Of a stretch of DNA of 64,000 bases, positions 31,690 through 40,799 are shown in pieces. The position numbers and the translations under genes are program-made. The DNA comes from Pseudomonadota bacterium (GTDB taxonomy: Bacteria > Pseudomonadota > Alphaproteobacteria > Rhodospirillales > Magnetospirillaceae): positions 51,328-115,327 of the forward strand of contig JAJZVW010000009.1 of NCBI GenBank assembly GCA_021847015.1, given 5' to 3'. Every line of letters starts with the position of its first letter. Within the stretch, counting starts at the first letter, position 1. Under the pieces are notes generated by a model, which did no database searches, was not told where the DNA came from, and saw nothing but the letters and a program-made list of their open reading frames with translations.

Positions 31690-31992
31690 ATGCGCAAACC
31701 CGCGAAGATCACCCTTTTGGCGTTCATCCTTGCCATCGGTGCCATCGCCGCTACGTCGGCATCGGCGGATTCGTGTGCCAGCGTCCTATGTCTCGCCGGC
31801 ATGTTGCAGGGGCAGGGCGGCGGGTCCCAGTGCAACGGGCCTATCGCCGACTACTTGAACATCCAGGTGTGGAACAAGGATGGTTTCGATGCCGGCGGCA
31901 CCGCCAATGCACGAATGAATTTTCTCAGTCAGTGCCCCTATGACCAGAACTGGCTCCAGCAAATAAACAATGCCTACGGCACAACCCACTGA
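31690..31992 (+). CDS. TrbM-like periplasmic protein
   Basis: A 100-residue exported protein with a signal peptide (residues 1-27, ending SASA) and a cysteine-patterned mature part: DSCASVLCLAG, SQCNGPI and SQCPYDQ. This resembles TrbM/KikA-type proteins of IncP plasmids, which are shorter or longer depending on the plasmid. The role there is unclear, possibly host-range related. The start is ATG 31690, 2 bases after the traC stop. Confidence 0.65.
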   Translation: MRKPAKITLLAFILAIGAIAATSASADSCASVLCLAGMLQGQGGGSQCNGPIADYLNIQVWNKDGFDAGGTANARMNFLSQCPYDQNWLQQINNAYGTTH

Positions 31993-32063
31993 TGACTTGA
32001 CGACAAATGCGTATGCCGATATCAACGAAAACCACCCTCACGCGGCGTCGAGTCCCGAGGACG

Positions 32064-32402
32064 ATGAAAAATATCTCCGACGCCACAGCGGCGCGCATCC
32101 AACATTACCGCCGGACTTTCGGTGATAACTTGAAACAGCGCCGCAAAGAATTAAAGCTGTTTCAGCGGCAGTTGGCCGAGGCGACATCCCTTGATCAGCC
32201 TTATATCAGCGCTATCGAGGGCGGCCGGGTAAACGCCGGAATCGACCTTCTGGTGATCATTTGCGAAGCCGTTGGAATGTCGTTGCCGGAGATGCTGACG
32301 CAACAACCGTCGACCACTCCGATTTCTTCTTCCGATCACGACACAATCCGTTCCCACCTAACATCACCCGATGCTCGAACGGATAAACGCCGTCCGAAAT
32401 AG
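32064..32402 (+). CDS. XRE regulator upstream of the T4SS operon
   Basis: A 112-residue protein with an XRE helix-turn-helix (NLKQRRKELKLFQRQLAEATSL, DQPYISAIEGGRVNAGIDLL) and a flexible Ser/Thr-rich tail. ATG 32064 with GAGGACG upstream is chosen; ATG 32007 adds 19 unlikely residues. It ends 3 bases before the -35 of the trb promoter, whose -10 lies inside a long inverted repeat. It is the obvious candidate to bind that operator and set the level of the transfer apparatus. Confidence 0.75.
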   Translation: MKNISDATAARIQHYRRTFGDNLKQRRKELKLFQRQLAEATSLDQPYISAIEGGRVNAGIDLLVIICEAVGMSLPEMLTQQPSTTPISSSDHDTIRSHLTSPDARTDKRRPK

Positions 32403-32404
32403 GG

Positions 32405-32455
32405 TTGCGGTCATCACCATCCTCAGATATACACTAAAAACCATATTTGAGGATG
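32405..32455 (+). promoter_or_regulatory. T4SS operon promoter with 13-bp operator
   Basis: TTGCGG (32405-32410), a 17-base spacer and TATACA (32428-32433). An inverted repeat CATCCTCAGATAT (32418-32430) and ATATTTGAGGATG (32443-32455), 12 of 13 paired, starts in the spacer, overlaps the -10 and extends into the predicted start of transcription. A protein bound here would block the promoter. Confidence 0.8.
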
Positions 32456-32464
32456 GGATGCAGG

Positions 32465-33439
32465 ATGCACGGGAACCATTCGGATCACGCCGAGCTAGAG
32501 CGTATTCGTCGTCTTGACGAAAAGCTGCGGCGCGAGCTTGGCCCACAGATAAACGCCTGGTTCGAAGATCCGACCGTTATTGAAATCATGCTCAATAATG
32601 ACGGTTCCCTTTGGGTTGAGCGCCTTGGCGCCAAGATGACCCGTGAGGGCTCGATGTCGGCCAGTATGGCGACCGCCATGATGGGCACGCTCGCCACCAT
32701 TTATAAAACCATCGTCAATCACGACAATCCCGTTCTCGAATGTACGTTGCCATTCGACGGCAGCCGTTTTGAGGGCGTTCTTCCCCCTGTTGCCTCCGGT
32801 GGACCCGCCTTCGCCATTCGCCGTCCGGCAATTGAGATTTTCACCCTGGCCAACTACGTCGAGCAGGGAATACTCCGGGAGATCCAGTACCGCACCCTGC
32901 GTGACGCCATCGCCAACAGGAAAAACATCGTTGTCATCGGCGGCACCGGCAGCGGTAAAACGACGTTCGTGAACGCCTGTATTCACGAGGTCAAAGAGGT
33001 CACGCCAGACAACCGCGTGGGAATTCTGGAGGACACTAAGGAGATTCAGTGCATCTCCGAAAACCACTTCCGTCTGCTAACCACCGATGTCATCGACATG
33101 ACCCGCCTCCTCAAGATCACCATGCGGAAGCGGCCCGATCGCATCATCGTCGGCGAAGTACGCGACGGCGCCGCACTTGCCCTTCTCAAGGCATGGAATA
33201 CCGGCCATCCGGGCGGCCTTTCCACGATCCACGCCAACAGCGCCAAAGCCGGCCTCTCGCGACTGGAGCAGTTGGTGGGAGAGGCGACACCAACGCCGCA
33301 GCCCCGGCTTATCGCCGAAGCCATCGACATCCTGGTCTTCATCGAGAAGACACCAGAAACGAAGGCTGGCCGTCGAATCAAAGAAATTCTCGCTGTCGAA
33401 GACTTCGACGGTACACGCTACATTACCCACCCCGTTTAA
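32465..33439 (+). CDS. trbB: TrbB/VirB11 secretion ATPase
   Basis: A 324-residue hexameric traffic ATPase with Walker A GGTGSGKTT (from about residue 159), an Asp box ILEDTKEIQ, Walker B-like IIVGEVRDG and the His box STIHANS. It powers pilus biogenesis and substrate transfer at the inner membrane. ATG 32465 follows GGATGCAGG; upstream in-frame starts overlap the operator. It is the first gene of the trb operon. Confidence 0.93.
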   Translation: MHGNHSDHAELERIRRLDEKLRRELGPQINAWFEDPTVIEIMLNNDGSLWVERLGAKMTREGSMSASMATAMMGTLATIYKTIVNHDNPVLECTLPFDGSRFEGVLPPVASGGPAFAIRRPAIEIFTLANYVEQGILREIQYRTLRDAIANRKNIVVIGGTGSGKTTFVNACIHEVKEVTPDNRVGILEDTKEIQCISENHFRLLTTDVIDMTRLLKITMRKRPDRIIVGEVRDGAALALLKAWNTGHPGGLSTIHANSAKAGLSRLEQLVGEATPTPQPRLIAEAIDILVFIEKTPETKAGRRIKEILAVEDFDGTRYITHPV

Positions 33440-33479
33440 CCGGGTTTTTATCTGTTTTGTTTGCAACGAGGAGAGCTTG

Positions 33480-33800
33480 ATGTCTCGTAAATCAGTCGCC
33501 CTTGTCGGCCTTGCCGCCGCCGCCGCCACTCTCGCGATGGTTCATCCCGCCGCCGCCAGCACGGCCGGCAGCGGCATGCCGTGGGAAAACGGACTTATGA
33601 TGTTCACCAACTCGCTCAGAGGGCCGGTGGCGTTCGCTGTCAGCCTTGCCGGCGTCGTCGCTTCCGGCGCCGGCCTTATCTGGGGTGGTGAACTCGGACA
33701 CTTCGCCAAGACCGGCATCAATATCACCTTGGCCGTCTCGCTGATCCTGCTGGCGTCCAACGTCCTCATGAACCTTACCGGCGTTGGAGCCACCTTCTAA
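33480..33800 (+). CDS. trbC: TrbC/VirB2 pilin precursor
   Basis: A 106-residue pilin with a signal peptide (MSRKSVALVGLAAAAATLAM, cleavage near AAAS) and two membrane helices in the mature part (GPVAFAVSLAGVVASGAGLIWGG and NITLAVSLILLASNVLMNL). TraF (28077) probably processes it. The start is ATG 33480 after GAGGAGAG. It would polymerise into the conjugative pilus of the Trb system. Confidence 0.88.
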   Translation: MSRKSVALVGLAAAAATLAMVHPAAASTAGSGMPWENGLMMFTNSLRGPVAFAVSLAGVVASGAGLIWGGELGHFAKTGINITLAVSLILLASNVLMNLTGVGATF

Positions 33801-33801
33801 A

Positions 33802-34095
33802 ATGTCGGAACAACTGCAATGCCTACCGATCAATCAGGCTTTTACCCAACCCAATCTTTTCGCGGGCGGGGAGCGCAACCTTGTCCTCACCGCGGGACTG
33901 ATTGCGGTAGGCATTGCAGTGACCGGCATGAATATTCCCGCCGCTGCCGCCGGAGTCGTAATCTGGTTCTTCTCCATGTGGGCATTGCGTAAGATGGCCA
34001 AGGCCGATCCTTATATGTCCACCGTTTACCTCCGTTATCTCAAATACAAGACCTACTATCCGGCGCGCTCGCGTCCTTATCGGGAGAACCCCTGA
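33802..34095 (+). CDS. trbD: TrbD/VirB3 inner-membrane protein
   Basis: A 97-residue protein with two hydrophobic segments (NLVLTAGLIAVGIAVTGM and AAAAGVVIWFFSMWAL), the motif FTQPNLFAGGERN and a basic C-terminus. It matches the VirB3/TrbD position and size. It partners the VirB4 ATPase. ATG 33802 directly follows the trbC stop, and its stop overlaps the trbE start. Confidence 0.88.
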   Translation: MSEQLQCLPINQAFTQPNLFAGGERNLVLTAGLIAVGIAVTGMNIPAAAAGVVIWFFSMWALRKMAKADPYMSTVYLRYLKYKTYYPARSRPYRENP

Positions 34096-36554
34096 TGGGC
34101 GCCGCCAAACCCCTTGAGGATACTGGCCCGGCCATCGCCGATCTGCTGAACTACGCAGCACTTGTCGATTCCGGCATCGTGCAGTGCAAGGACGGCTCCC
34201 TTTTGGCGGGATGGTTCTATGCCGGCCCCGACACCGATACCATTACCGCCCAGCAACGGAATTTTCTCGCAGGGCGCACCAACGCCGCGCACAACCGATT
34301 CAGTTTCGGATGGGCAAGCTGGACCGAGGCTGTCCGCACCGAGGCCGCCAACTATCCCGGCGGCGATGAATCTTTTTTCCCCGACGAAGTTACCGCATGG
34401 ATAGATAACGAACGCCGCCGTGCTTTCGAAGCAGAGGACGGGCATTTCGAAACGATCCACGCGCTTATCATCCAATTTACGCCAGACAATATAAATCAGC
34501 GGAAATTCATTGAGTTATTCTACGACGACGACGGCGCGCGAAAGGTCAACATAGCCGCCCGCAATCTTGAGGTTTTCAAACGCGGACTTGAGGAATTCGA
34601 GGACGCCATCGGCCACAATGTTCGCCTTCGCCGCATGGGTGGATACACCGCTCTCGACCCCGCAGGCCAGGAACATTTTCGTGACGAACTTGTGAGCTTT
34701 CTCCACTTCTGCCTGACCGGCGAAAACATCCCCATCAATATTCCGCCGATCCCGATGTACCTGGACATGCTGATCGGTGGCCAGGAGCTTTTCCCCGGCG
34801 ATCAACCGCTTTATGCCGGCCAGTACACGGCTGTTGTCGCCGTTGAGGGATTTCCCCCCGAATCTTACCCGGGCATCCTCGACGCACTGGCAAACCGTCC
34901 ATTTGCCTACCGCTGGTCAAGTCGCATGATCTACCTCGACCAGCACCAGGCCATTGCCCAAGGCAAGAAGTTTCGGCGCCATTGGGGGCAAAAGAAAAAG
35001 GGCATTATTTCCCAGGTTTTCAAAACCGGCGGCGGCCAAGTCGACGAGCACGCCGCCAAGATGGAAGGCGAAGCCAACGCTGCTATCGGCTTGGCAAATT
35101 CGGGTGCCGTAACATACGGCTACTACACTCCTCTTGTGGTCGTGCGTCACACAGACCGCTTTAAGTTAATGGATAACGCCCGCGAAATCGCGAAGGTCGT
35201 CCAAGACTTCGGATTTGCCTGCCGTATCGAGACCATCAACACCATGGAGGCTTGGCTAGGCAGCCTGCCCGGCCACCCGAAGCCGAACGTGCGGCGGCCC
35301 GCCATCCACACCGCGAATCTCGCTCATCTGTTGCCGCTGTCGCAAATCTGGGCGGGCGAGGAACGCGCCCCGTGCCCCCTCTACCCCCCAAACTCTCCGC
35401 CGCTCGCCTACGCGGCAACGACGGGCACCACGCCCTTCCGCATCAACCTTCATGTCCGCGACTTGGGCCACACGTTCATTCTTGGACCGACCGGCGCCGG
35501 CAAGTCAGTGTTGCTGGCTTTCCTCGCCGCGCAATTCCGCCGGTACAAGAATTCCAACATCTGTGCGTTCGATAAAGGCCGGTCCATGTGGACCCTTTGC
35601 ACAGCCGCAAAGGGCAAGCACTACGACATTGCCGCGAACGACAATTCCCCATCCTTCGCGCCGCTCGCCAATCTGGAAAAGGATTTCGGATGGGCGGCGC
35701 AGTGGCTTGAAATCTGTTTCGAGCTTCAAACCGGCAAGCCCATGAGCCCCGCGCAACGCGCGGAGGTAAACGCCGCCCTGAAGCTGATGCTCCAGGCGCC
35801 GAAGGACGCGCGGTCGCTAACCGATTTCTGCGCCACCGTCCAAAGCCACGAAATTCGCGAGGCGCTGGCTCAATACACTCTCGCCGGCAGCGCCGGGCAT
35901 CTTCTGGACGCCAAAGAAGACGGGATCGCCGAAAGCGATTTCACCGTCTTCGAGATCGAAGAACTCATGGGCCTGGGTGACCGCATTGCGATCCCAGTGC
36001 TCTTGTACCTGTTCCGCCGGTTCGAGCGGTCATTGGACGGACGCCCGTCGATCCTCTTCCTCGACGAAGCCTGGATAATGCTCAGTCATGACGTGTTCCG
36101 CGAGAAGATCAAGGAATGGCTCAAGGTGCTGCGTAAGCGCAACTGCGCCGTCGTGCTCGCCACCCAAAGCATCTCCGACGCCGTGCGCTCCGGCCTCCTC
36201 GACGTCCTGATTGAAAGCTGTCCCACCAAAATTTTCCTGCCCAATCCCGACGCCGACAAGCGCGGCACGGAGCATCAAATGGGACCGGCGGACCTTTACG
36301 CGCTTCTGGGCCTCAACGAAGTGGAAATCGACACGCTCAAGCAAGCCAACCAGAAGCAGCACTACTATTTCACCTCGCCGCTCGGAAAACGTCTGTTCGA
36401 TTTCCGCCTTGGTCCAATCGCGGTCGCATTCGTCGCCGTATCCGACCAGGAGACAATCGACGACATCCGGTCGCTCCAAGAACAGCATGGTGACGACTGG
36501 CCGCGTAAGTGGCTTAACAAACGTGGAGTGTCCGATGACCGTCTCGCGGCTTAA
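34095..36554 (+). CDS. trbE: TrbE/VirB4 ATPase
   Basis: An 819-residue ATPase with a CagE/VirB4 N-terminal region (about 60-430) and a C-terminal AAA motor: Walker A GPTGAGKSV from about residue 464 and Walker B ILFLDEAWIML near 653, followed by RKRNCAVVLATQS. It is the largest energiser of the secretion channel. ATG 34095 overlaps the trbD stop (TGATG). The first 20 bases of trbJ lie within its 3' end. Confidence 0.93.
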   Translation: MGAAKPLEDTGPAIADLLNYAALVDSGIVQCKDGSLLAGWFYAGPDTDTITAQQRNFLAGRTNAAHNRFSFGWASWTEAVRTEAANYPGGDESFFPDEVTAWIDNERRRAFEAEDGHFETIHALIIQFTPDNINQRKFIELFYDDDGARKVNIAARNLEVFKRGLEEFEDAIGHNVRLRRMGGYTALDPAGQEHFRDELVSFLHFCLTGENIPINIPPIPMYLDMLIGGQELFPGDQPLYAGQYTAVVAVEGFPPESYPGILDALANRPFAYRWSSRMIYLDQHQAIAQGKKFRRHWGQKKKGIISQVFKTGGGQVDEHAAKMEGEANAAIGLANSGAVTYGYYTPLVVVRHTDRFKLMDNAREIAKVVQDFGFACRIETINTMEAWLGSLPGHPKPNVRRPAIHTANLAHLLPLSQIWAGEERAPCPLYPPNSPPLAYAATTGTTPFRINLHVRDLGHTFILGPTGAGKSVLLAFLAAQFRRYKNSNICAFDKGRSMWTLCTAAKGKHYDIAANDNSPSFAPLANLEKDFGWAAQWLEICFELQTGKPMSPAQRAEVNAALKLMLQAPKDARSLTDFCATVQSHEIREALAQYTLAGSAGHLLDAKEDGIAESDFTVFEIEELMGLGDRIAIPVLLYLFRRFERSLDGRPSILFLDEAWIMLSHDVFREKIKEWLKVLRKRNCAVVLATQSISDAVRSGLLDVLIESCPTKIFLPNPDADKRGTEHQMGPADLYALLGLNEVEIDTLKQANQKQHYYFTSPLGKRLFDFRLGPIAVAFVAVSDQETIDDIRSLQEQHGDDWPRKWLNKRGVSDDRLAA

Positions 36555-37218
36555 CCTCTCCGCCATTTTCCTGGCCATCGGCCTTCTGTTGTCGCCGGCC
36601 ACGGGCCGCGCGCAGATCCCGGTGACGGATGCCGCCAATCTCACCAACACCATTCAAATGGTGATGAACGGCATCCAGCAGCTTAACTCGCTCTCAACCC
36701 AAATTCAGAATCAAGCCGCCCAAATCAGCAATCAGCAATTGATGCTCAATGGCGTCGGTGGCAACGCTTTCGCGCCCGTAGCGTCTCTTGCCGGTCAAGT
36801 CCAATCGCTGATGTTCCAGGTCCAGAACCTAAATCAGATGGCTAACACATTTCCAATGAATTACGGCAATGGCGGGATGGCCACCGTTGCGCAGCTTCAA
36901 AACATGCTCAATGCCCTTAACCAGGCAAACAGCCTCGCGGATAATATCCGGTCGCAAATCGCCGCCAATCAGCCCGTTGTCGCCAACCAAGTTCAAAGCG
37001 CAGTCAGCATGAGCAATGCCGCGACAGGTCCAACTGGTGTTGGCCAAGCCACGAACCAGATATTGGGTGCGCAATCACAACAACTCAGCGACATTCAGTC
37101 GCTAATGATGGCGCAACAGCAATATGATCGCCAGAAAGACGCCGCTTCTGCGGCGCAGGATGCCGCAATAAAATCACAAACCAGCGCTTTTCGTTCCGCC
37201 AATCCATTGACCCAATAA
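36535..37218 (+). CDS. trbJ: TrbJ/VirB5 minor pilus protein
   Basis: A 227-residue exported protein: signal peptide 1-26 (LSAIFLAIGLLLSPATGRAQ) and a long helical, Gln/Asn-rich mature region (QLNSLSTQIQNQAAQISNQQ) typical of TrbJ. It probably sits at the tip of the T4SS pilus and may mediate adhesion. ATG 36535 lies inside the trbE end in another frame. Confidence 0.85.
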   Translation: MTVSRLNLSAIFLAIGLLLSPATGRAQIPVTDAANLTNTIQMVMNGIQQLNSLSTQIQNQAAQISNQQLMLNGVGGNAFAPVASLAGQVQSLMFQVQNLNQMANTFPMNYGNGGMATVAQLQNMLNALNQANSLADNIRSQIAANQPVVANQVQSAVSMSNAATGPTGVGQATNQILGAQSQQLSDIQSLMMAQQQYDRQKDAASAAQDAAIKSQTSAFRSANPLTQ

Positions 37219-37229
37219 GGAGCACTCGG

Positions 37230-37445
37230 ATGTCCTCTCCACGGAAAAAACATCAAGTACTGATCGTCGTCGGACTTCTCATAGTCGTGTTGGCCTTCTT
37301 GACCTACGAGGCGGGACTATGGCCTCACCAAGATGCCAATGCTCCCGCAACAACCAAAGCGGCGGCGACACCATCAGAAAAATCAAACTGGGATGCCGTA
37401 CACACACAAACAGATACGTGGCGTAAAGCTAATCAACTCCAATGA
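37230..37445 (+). CDS. TrbK-position small membrane protein
   Basis: A 71-residue protein with one N-terminal helix (VLIVVGLLIVVLAFLTYEAGLW) and a polar periplasmic tail. Its place between trbJ and trbL is that of TrbK, the entry-exclusion lipoprotein of RP4. No lipobox cysteine is present, so it would be a membrane-anchored rather than lipid-anchored version. ATG 37230 follows AAGGAG. Function is assigned by position only. Confidence 0.6.
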   Translation: MSSPRKKHQVLIVVGLLIVVLAFLTYEAGLWPHQDANAPATTKAAATPSEKSNWDAVHTQTDTWRKANQLQ

Positions 37446-37480
37446 AGTACGGCAGCCAATAGCGCGCGGAGTGTGTTCAA

Positions 37481-38737
37481 ATGCGTAGGTCATATCGTCT
37501 TTGCGTTCCCGCGCTGGCGGCTGTCATCTTTTTCATTTTTGCCAATCCGGCATTTGCGCAAAGCGCGCCAATCAACCTTGGTAGCACAATCACGGCGGCT
37601 CTCGCGGTTTTTAAAAGCGCAATGTCGGGGTGGACCAACGCTCTAAATGGAATTTCGCGCTCGCTTTTTGCCTTGCTTGCTCTGGTCGAGCTACTGTGGG
37701 TTGGTTTTCAACTTGTCTTGAAGCAGGCGGATATATCAGAAATCATCGCTGGCCTCATAACGCTCACGCTATTCCTTGGGTTTTTCAACTTTTTTGTGAA
37801 CAACGGGCCTATGTTGATTTCATACATCTACAGTTACTTTAATTCGGCCGCCAGCGCCGTTGTCACCGCTTCTGGAACACCGCAAAATTTCGCGACTCTC
37901 GGCTTGCTCATAATGAGCTACGCGATTGATCAGTTTTCTCTATGGCCCGACAAAATCGGTATTGCCATCGCACTCCTTATTGCCGGTATCGCCATCGTCA
38001 TTTGCCTTGTTTTGATCGCTGCAATGCTCATCGAAACGACTATAGAATCGTACTTCGTCCAGTACGCCGGCATCGTCTTTTTCGGTTTTGGCGGTACTCG
38101 ATGGACCAAGGATTATGCGATCAAGATACTTTCCTACGCCGTTTCTGTTGGCGCAAAACTATTCGCGCTCCAAGCACTAGCCGCGCTCACTTATCAGGTC
38201 ATGAAGACCCTTTCGACGCCGGCACCGACTGACCTTATGGCGTTCCTGACAATCATGGCTGTCGCGATCATGATGCTTGCGCTCACCCGCACCATCCCTG
38301 CGATGATCCAAGGGCTCATAACCGGCAGTGCCATTAATGCTTCCGGCGGATTTCTTGGCGCCGCCAAGGATATCGCTATGGCGGCGGCCGGCGTCGCCGC
38401 CGCAACGATCGCTGCCAGTTACGCGGCCTCTGCCGAGACGATTAAGGCTGTGAAGGCGTCCCAGTCGCCCGCCGAAAAACTGAGCCAAGCGTCCGCGGGC
38501 CTCATGTCGATGCCGGCGCGTGCCGGCGGCGAACTGGCAAAGGCTGCACTCCAGGATTTGGGAGGAAAGCTCTCAGGGTCTTTCGATACCCGTCATGGAA
38601 CCGCTGGCGCTCGGATAGCTCACACCATCCTAAACGGAATGGGCCAAACAAAGGCGCCGCCAACCCCGGGCGCTACCCCGGGCGCATCGCCCGCAGCGCC
38701 GTCGACGGTCACCACGACTTCCCCCACCGAAAGCTAA
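37481..38737 (+). CDS. trbL: TrbL/VirB6 polytopic channel protein
   Basis: A 418-residue inner-membrane protein with a signal-like start (ending FAQSA) and about six to seven hydrophobic segments between residues 55 and 300, followed by an Ala/Pro-rich cytoplasmic or periplasmic tail (TPGATPGASPAAPSTV). It matches TrbL in size and layout. It forms part of the inner-membrane pore. The local DNA is less GC-rich than its neighbours. Confidence 0.88.
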   Translation: MRRSYRLCVPALAAVIFFIFANPAFAQSAPINLGSTITAALAVFKSAMSGWTNALNGISRSLFALLALVELLWVGFQLVLKQADISEIIAGLITLTLFLGFFNFFVNNGPMLISYIYSYFNSAASAVVTASGTPQNFATLGLLIMSYAIDQFSLWPDKIGIAIALLIAGIAIVICLVLIAAMLIETTIESYFVQYAGIVFFGFGGTRWTKDYAIKILSYAVSVGAKLFALQALAALTYQVMKTLSTPAPTDLMAFLTIMAVAIMMLALTRTIPAMIQGLITGSAINASGGFLGAAKDIAMAAAGVAAATIAASYAASAETIKAVKASQSPAEKLSQASAGLMSMPARAGGELAKAALQDLGGKLSGSFDTRHGTAGARIAHTILNGMGQTKAPPTPGATPGASPAAPSTVTTTSPTES

Positions 38738-38743
38738 TAAACG

Positions 38744-39433
38744 ATGGCCAAGAAAGCCGATCCCGCCCGGACTCCGACTCCATCCGCCCCGGAAGACCCC
38801 TACAAGGCTGGTCGAAAGGCGTGGGATCAGGCTTTCGGAGGATACATCGCTGACCGCAATTGGTGGCGCTGGGTCGCCGCTGGGTGCCTTGTTATCGCCG
38901 GTATTTCCGCAGCCGACAACATGGCCCGGCGAGCCGGAGAACACATCGTTCCGTGGGTTGTCCAGGTCGACAAGCTAGGCAATCCGGTGGTTTCCGGTCC
39001 GGCCGAGCAGTCAGGCCACGCCGACCCAAAAGTAATCACCGCACAGCTCGCACGCTGGGTATATGACGTTCGCACCGTCTACGCCGACGTGGCGGCCGAA
39101 AAGAAGATCATCACCGAGGGCTACACGATGATCATCAAGGGCACGCCCGCAAACGAAAAACTCAACGATTACATGGGCACGCACGACCCCTTCGAGCGGG
39201 CCAAGAAAGAAACCGTTGGTGTCCAGGTCGAATCGGTCCTGCCGATTGCCGGCAAAGTGTGGCGCGCGGACTGGAAAGAAACCCGATATGCGCCCGATGG
39301 CTCTGTCCTCGACATAACGGAACGGCGCACGGACATCACCGTCGACGTCTATCCCCCCAAAGATGAACAGACGCTCTTTACCAATCCTAGCGGCGTCTAT
39401 GTCACGGACTTCACATGGACGAAAAAGCAGTGA
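38744..39433 (+). CDS. trbF: TrbF/VirB8 assembly protein
   Basis: A 229-residue protein with one membrane helix (residues about 40-58, WVAAGCLVIAGISAADN) and a periplasmic VirB8 domain (VVQVDKLGNPV, VLPIAGKVWRADWKETRY). It nucleates the assembly of the channel. ATG 38744 follows the trbL stop by 6 bases. Confidence 0.88.
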   Translation: MAKKADPARTPTPSAPEDPYKAGRKAWDQAFGGYIADRNWWRWVAAGCLVIAGISAADNMARRAGEHIVPWVVQVDKLGNPVVSGPAEQSGHADPKVITAQLARWVYDVRTVYADVAAEKKIITEGYTMIIKGTPANEKLNDYMGTHDPFERAKKETVGVQVESVLPIAGKVWRADWKETRYAPDGSVLDITERRTDITVDVYPPKDEQTLFTNPSGVYVTDFTWTKKQ

Positions 39434-40353
39434 TCCCCGTACGTTCCGCCGTTCTCCTCGCCGCATTGATGGCGGCCAGTGTCCCCGCGGCTGCTCAAAC
39501 CCTGCCGAGGAGTCAGGGTCTGCCCGCCATAAACGCGGTGCCTCCAGGCTATCCCCCGCCGGTCAAACTCTACCCGGATTCACCAACAGAGTTGACGCCA
39601 AAGGAACAAGCCGCGCTTAAAGCCGCCGCGCCCTGGCGCGACTCCAACGCAATCCTCGCACAAGGCGACGATGGCAGGGTTATTTTCCAGTTTGGCCAAG
39701 CCCTGCCGCCGCTTGTCTGCGCCCCCCTGCAAATTTGCGAAATCGCATTGCAGCCCGGTGAGATCGTCAACGACATCAACGCGGGCGACACCGTGCGTTG
39801 GAAGATCACCCCGTCTATCTCCGGCGCCGGCCCCGATCGCACGACCCATGTGGTCATCAAGCCCACCACTGCGCCCCTCAAAACCACCCTTCTCATCACC
39901 ACCAATCGGCGCGCCTACATGCTCGAACTCGTGGCCGATCCAAAACAATGGATGCCGCGTGTGGCATTCGCCTACCCCGAAGACACCGCGCGCGCGTGGG
40001 CGAAGTACAAGGAGACAGTCGCCGAAACGACGGCCGCGACTGTTCTCCCGACCGGCCAGAATGTGGCGTCACTCGACTTCAACTATACCCTCTCCGGTGA
40101 CACACCCGCCTGGCGCCCGGTCCGCGTCTACGCGACCGCCGTCCAAACGTTCATTCAATTCCCTCCCAACATCAAATCCGGCGACCTTCCGGCCTTGGTG
40201 GGCCTTGGCGATGGCGACACCACAACCATCATCAATTACCGCACCCGGCACGGCACAATGATCGTTGACAAGGTGATTGATCGCGCCGCGCTGATTTACG
40301 GCGTTGGTTCGTCCCAAACCCGCGTTGTCATCAAACACGGCGAGGGACAATGA
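39430..40353 (+). CDS. trbG: TrbG/VirB9 outer-membrane channel protein
   Basis: A 307-residue exported protein of the VirB9 family: signal peptide with AAQ cleavage, a beta-rich N-terminal domain (VIFQFGQALPPLVCAPLQICEIALQ is two strands) and a C-terminal domain (SLDFNYTLSGDTPAWRPVRVYATAVQTFIQ). It forms the outer ring with TrbH and TrbI. GTG 39430 overlaps the trbF stop and gives a clean signal peptide; ATG 39415 is the alternative. Confidence 0.85.
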   Translation: MIPVRSAVLLAALMAASVPAAAQTLPRSQGLPAINAVPPGYPPPVKLYPDSPTELTPKEQAALKAAAPWRDSNAILAQGDDGRVIFQFGQALPPLVCAPLQICEIALQPGEIVNDINAGDTVRWKITPSISGAGPDRTTHVVIKPTTAPLKTTLLITTNRRAYMLELVADPKQWMPRVAFAYPEDTARAWAKYKETVAETTAATVLPTGQNVASLDFNYTLSGDTPAWRPVRVYATAVQTFIQFPPNIKSGDLPALVGLGDGDTTTIINYRTRHGTMIVDKVIDRAALIYGVGSSQTRVVIKHGEGQ

Positions 40354-40775
40354 CCACGTTCCTTGTCCCACTCCTTTTTGGCGTTGGATGTCTGGCCGGC
40401 TGCACCACGTTGCCAAACGCGCAACCCGGTTTGCCGGACGTCAGCCGGAGCGTGTTGAGCACCGCCACGGTCGCCACCATCGCCCGCATGCTGCCGCCGG
40501 CATCCTCCACAATCGCGCTCGCCAGTCCACGCGATACCCGCCTTGATGCGCCTGTCCGCCGCACTCTGAAAGCCGCCGGATACGCCATTGCGGACGGCAA
40601 TCCGCCACCCGCCGACGCACACCGCATCCGCTACAGCGTCGCGACCGTCGACGGCTTCACCGTTCTCATTGTCCACGTCGATCACACCGCCTTCACGAGA
40701 CCCTTCGCGGTCTCCAACGGCCAGCTCATTCCGTCTGGACCGCTTACAACCAATGAGTCCGACGATGATGAATAA
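40350..40775 (+). CDS. trbH: TrbH/VirB7-like lipoprotein
   Basis: A 141-residue lipoprotein with lipobox LAGC (Cys 18). The mature part has a small domain (TVATIARMLPPASSTIALASP, TVDGFTVLIVHVDH) as in TrbH of RP4. It anchors the VirB9-type ring in the outer membrane. ATG 40350 overlaps the trbG stop (ATGA). Confidence 0.85.
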   Translation: MTTFLVPLLFGVGCLAGCTTLPNAQPGLPDVSRSVLSTATVATIARMLPPASSTIALASPRDTRLDAPVRRTLKAAGYAIADGNPPPADAHRIRYSVATVDGFTVLIVHVDHTAFTRPFAVSNGQLIPSGPLTTNESDDDE

Positions 40776-40799
40776 TCCGCGCTCGACGGATGGCCGCCG

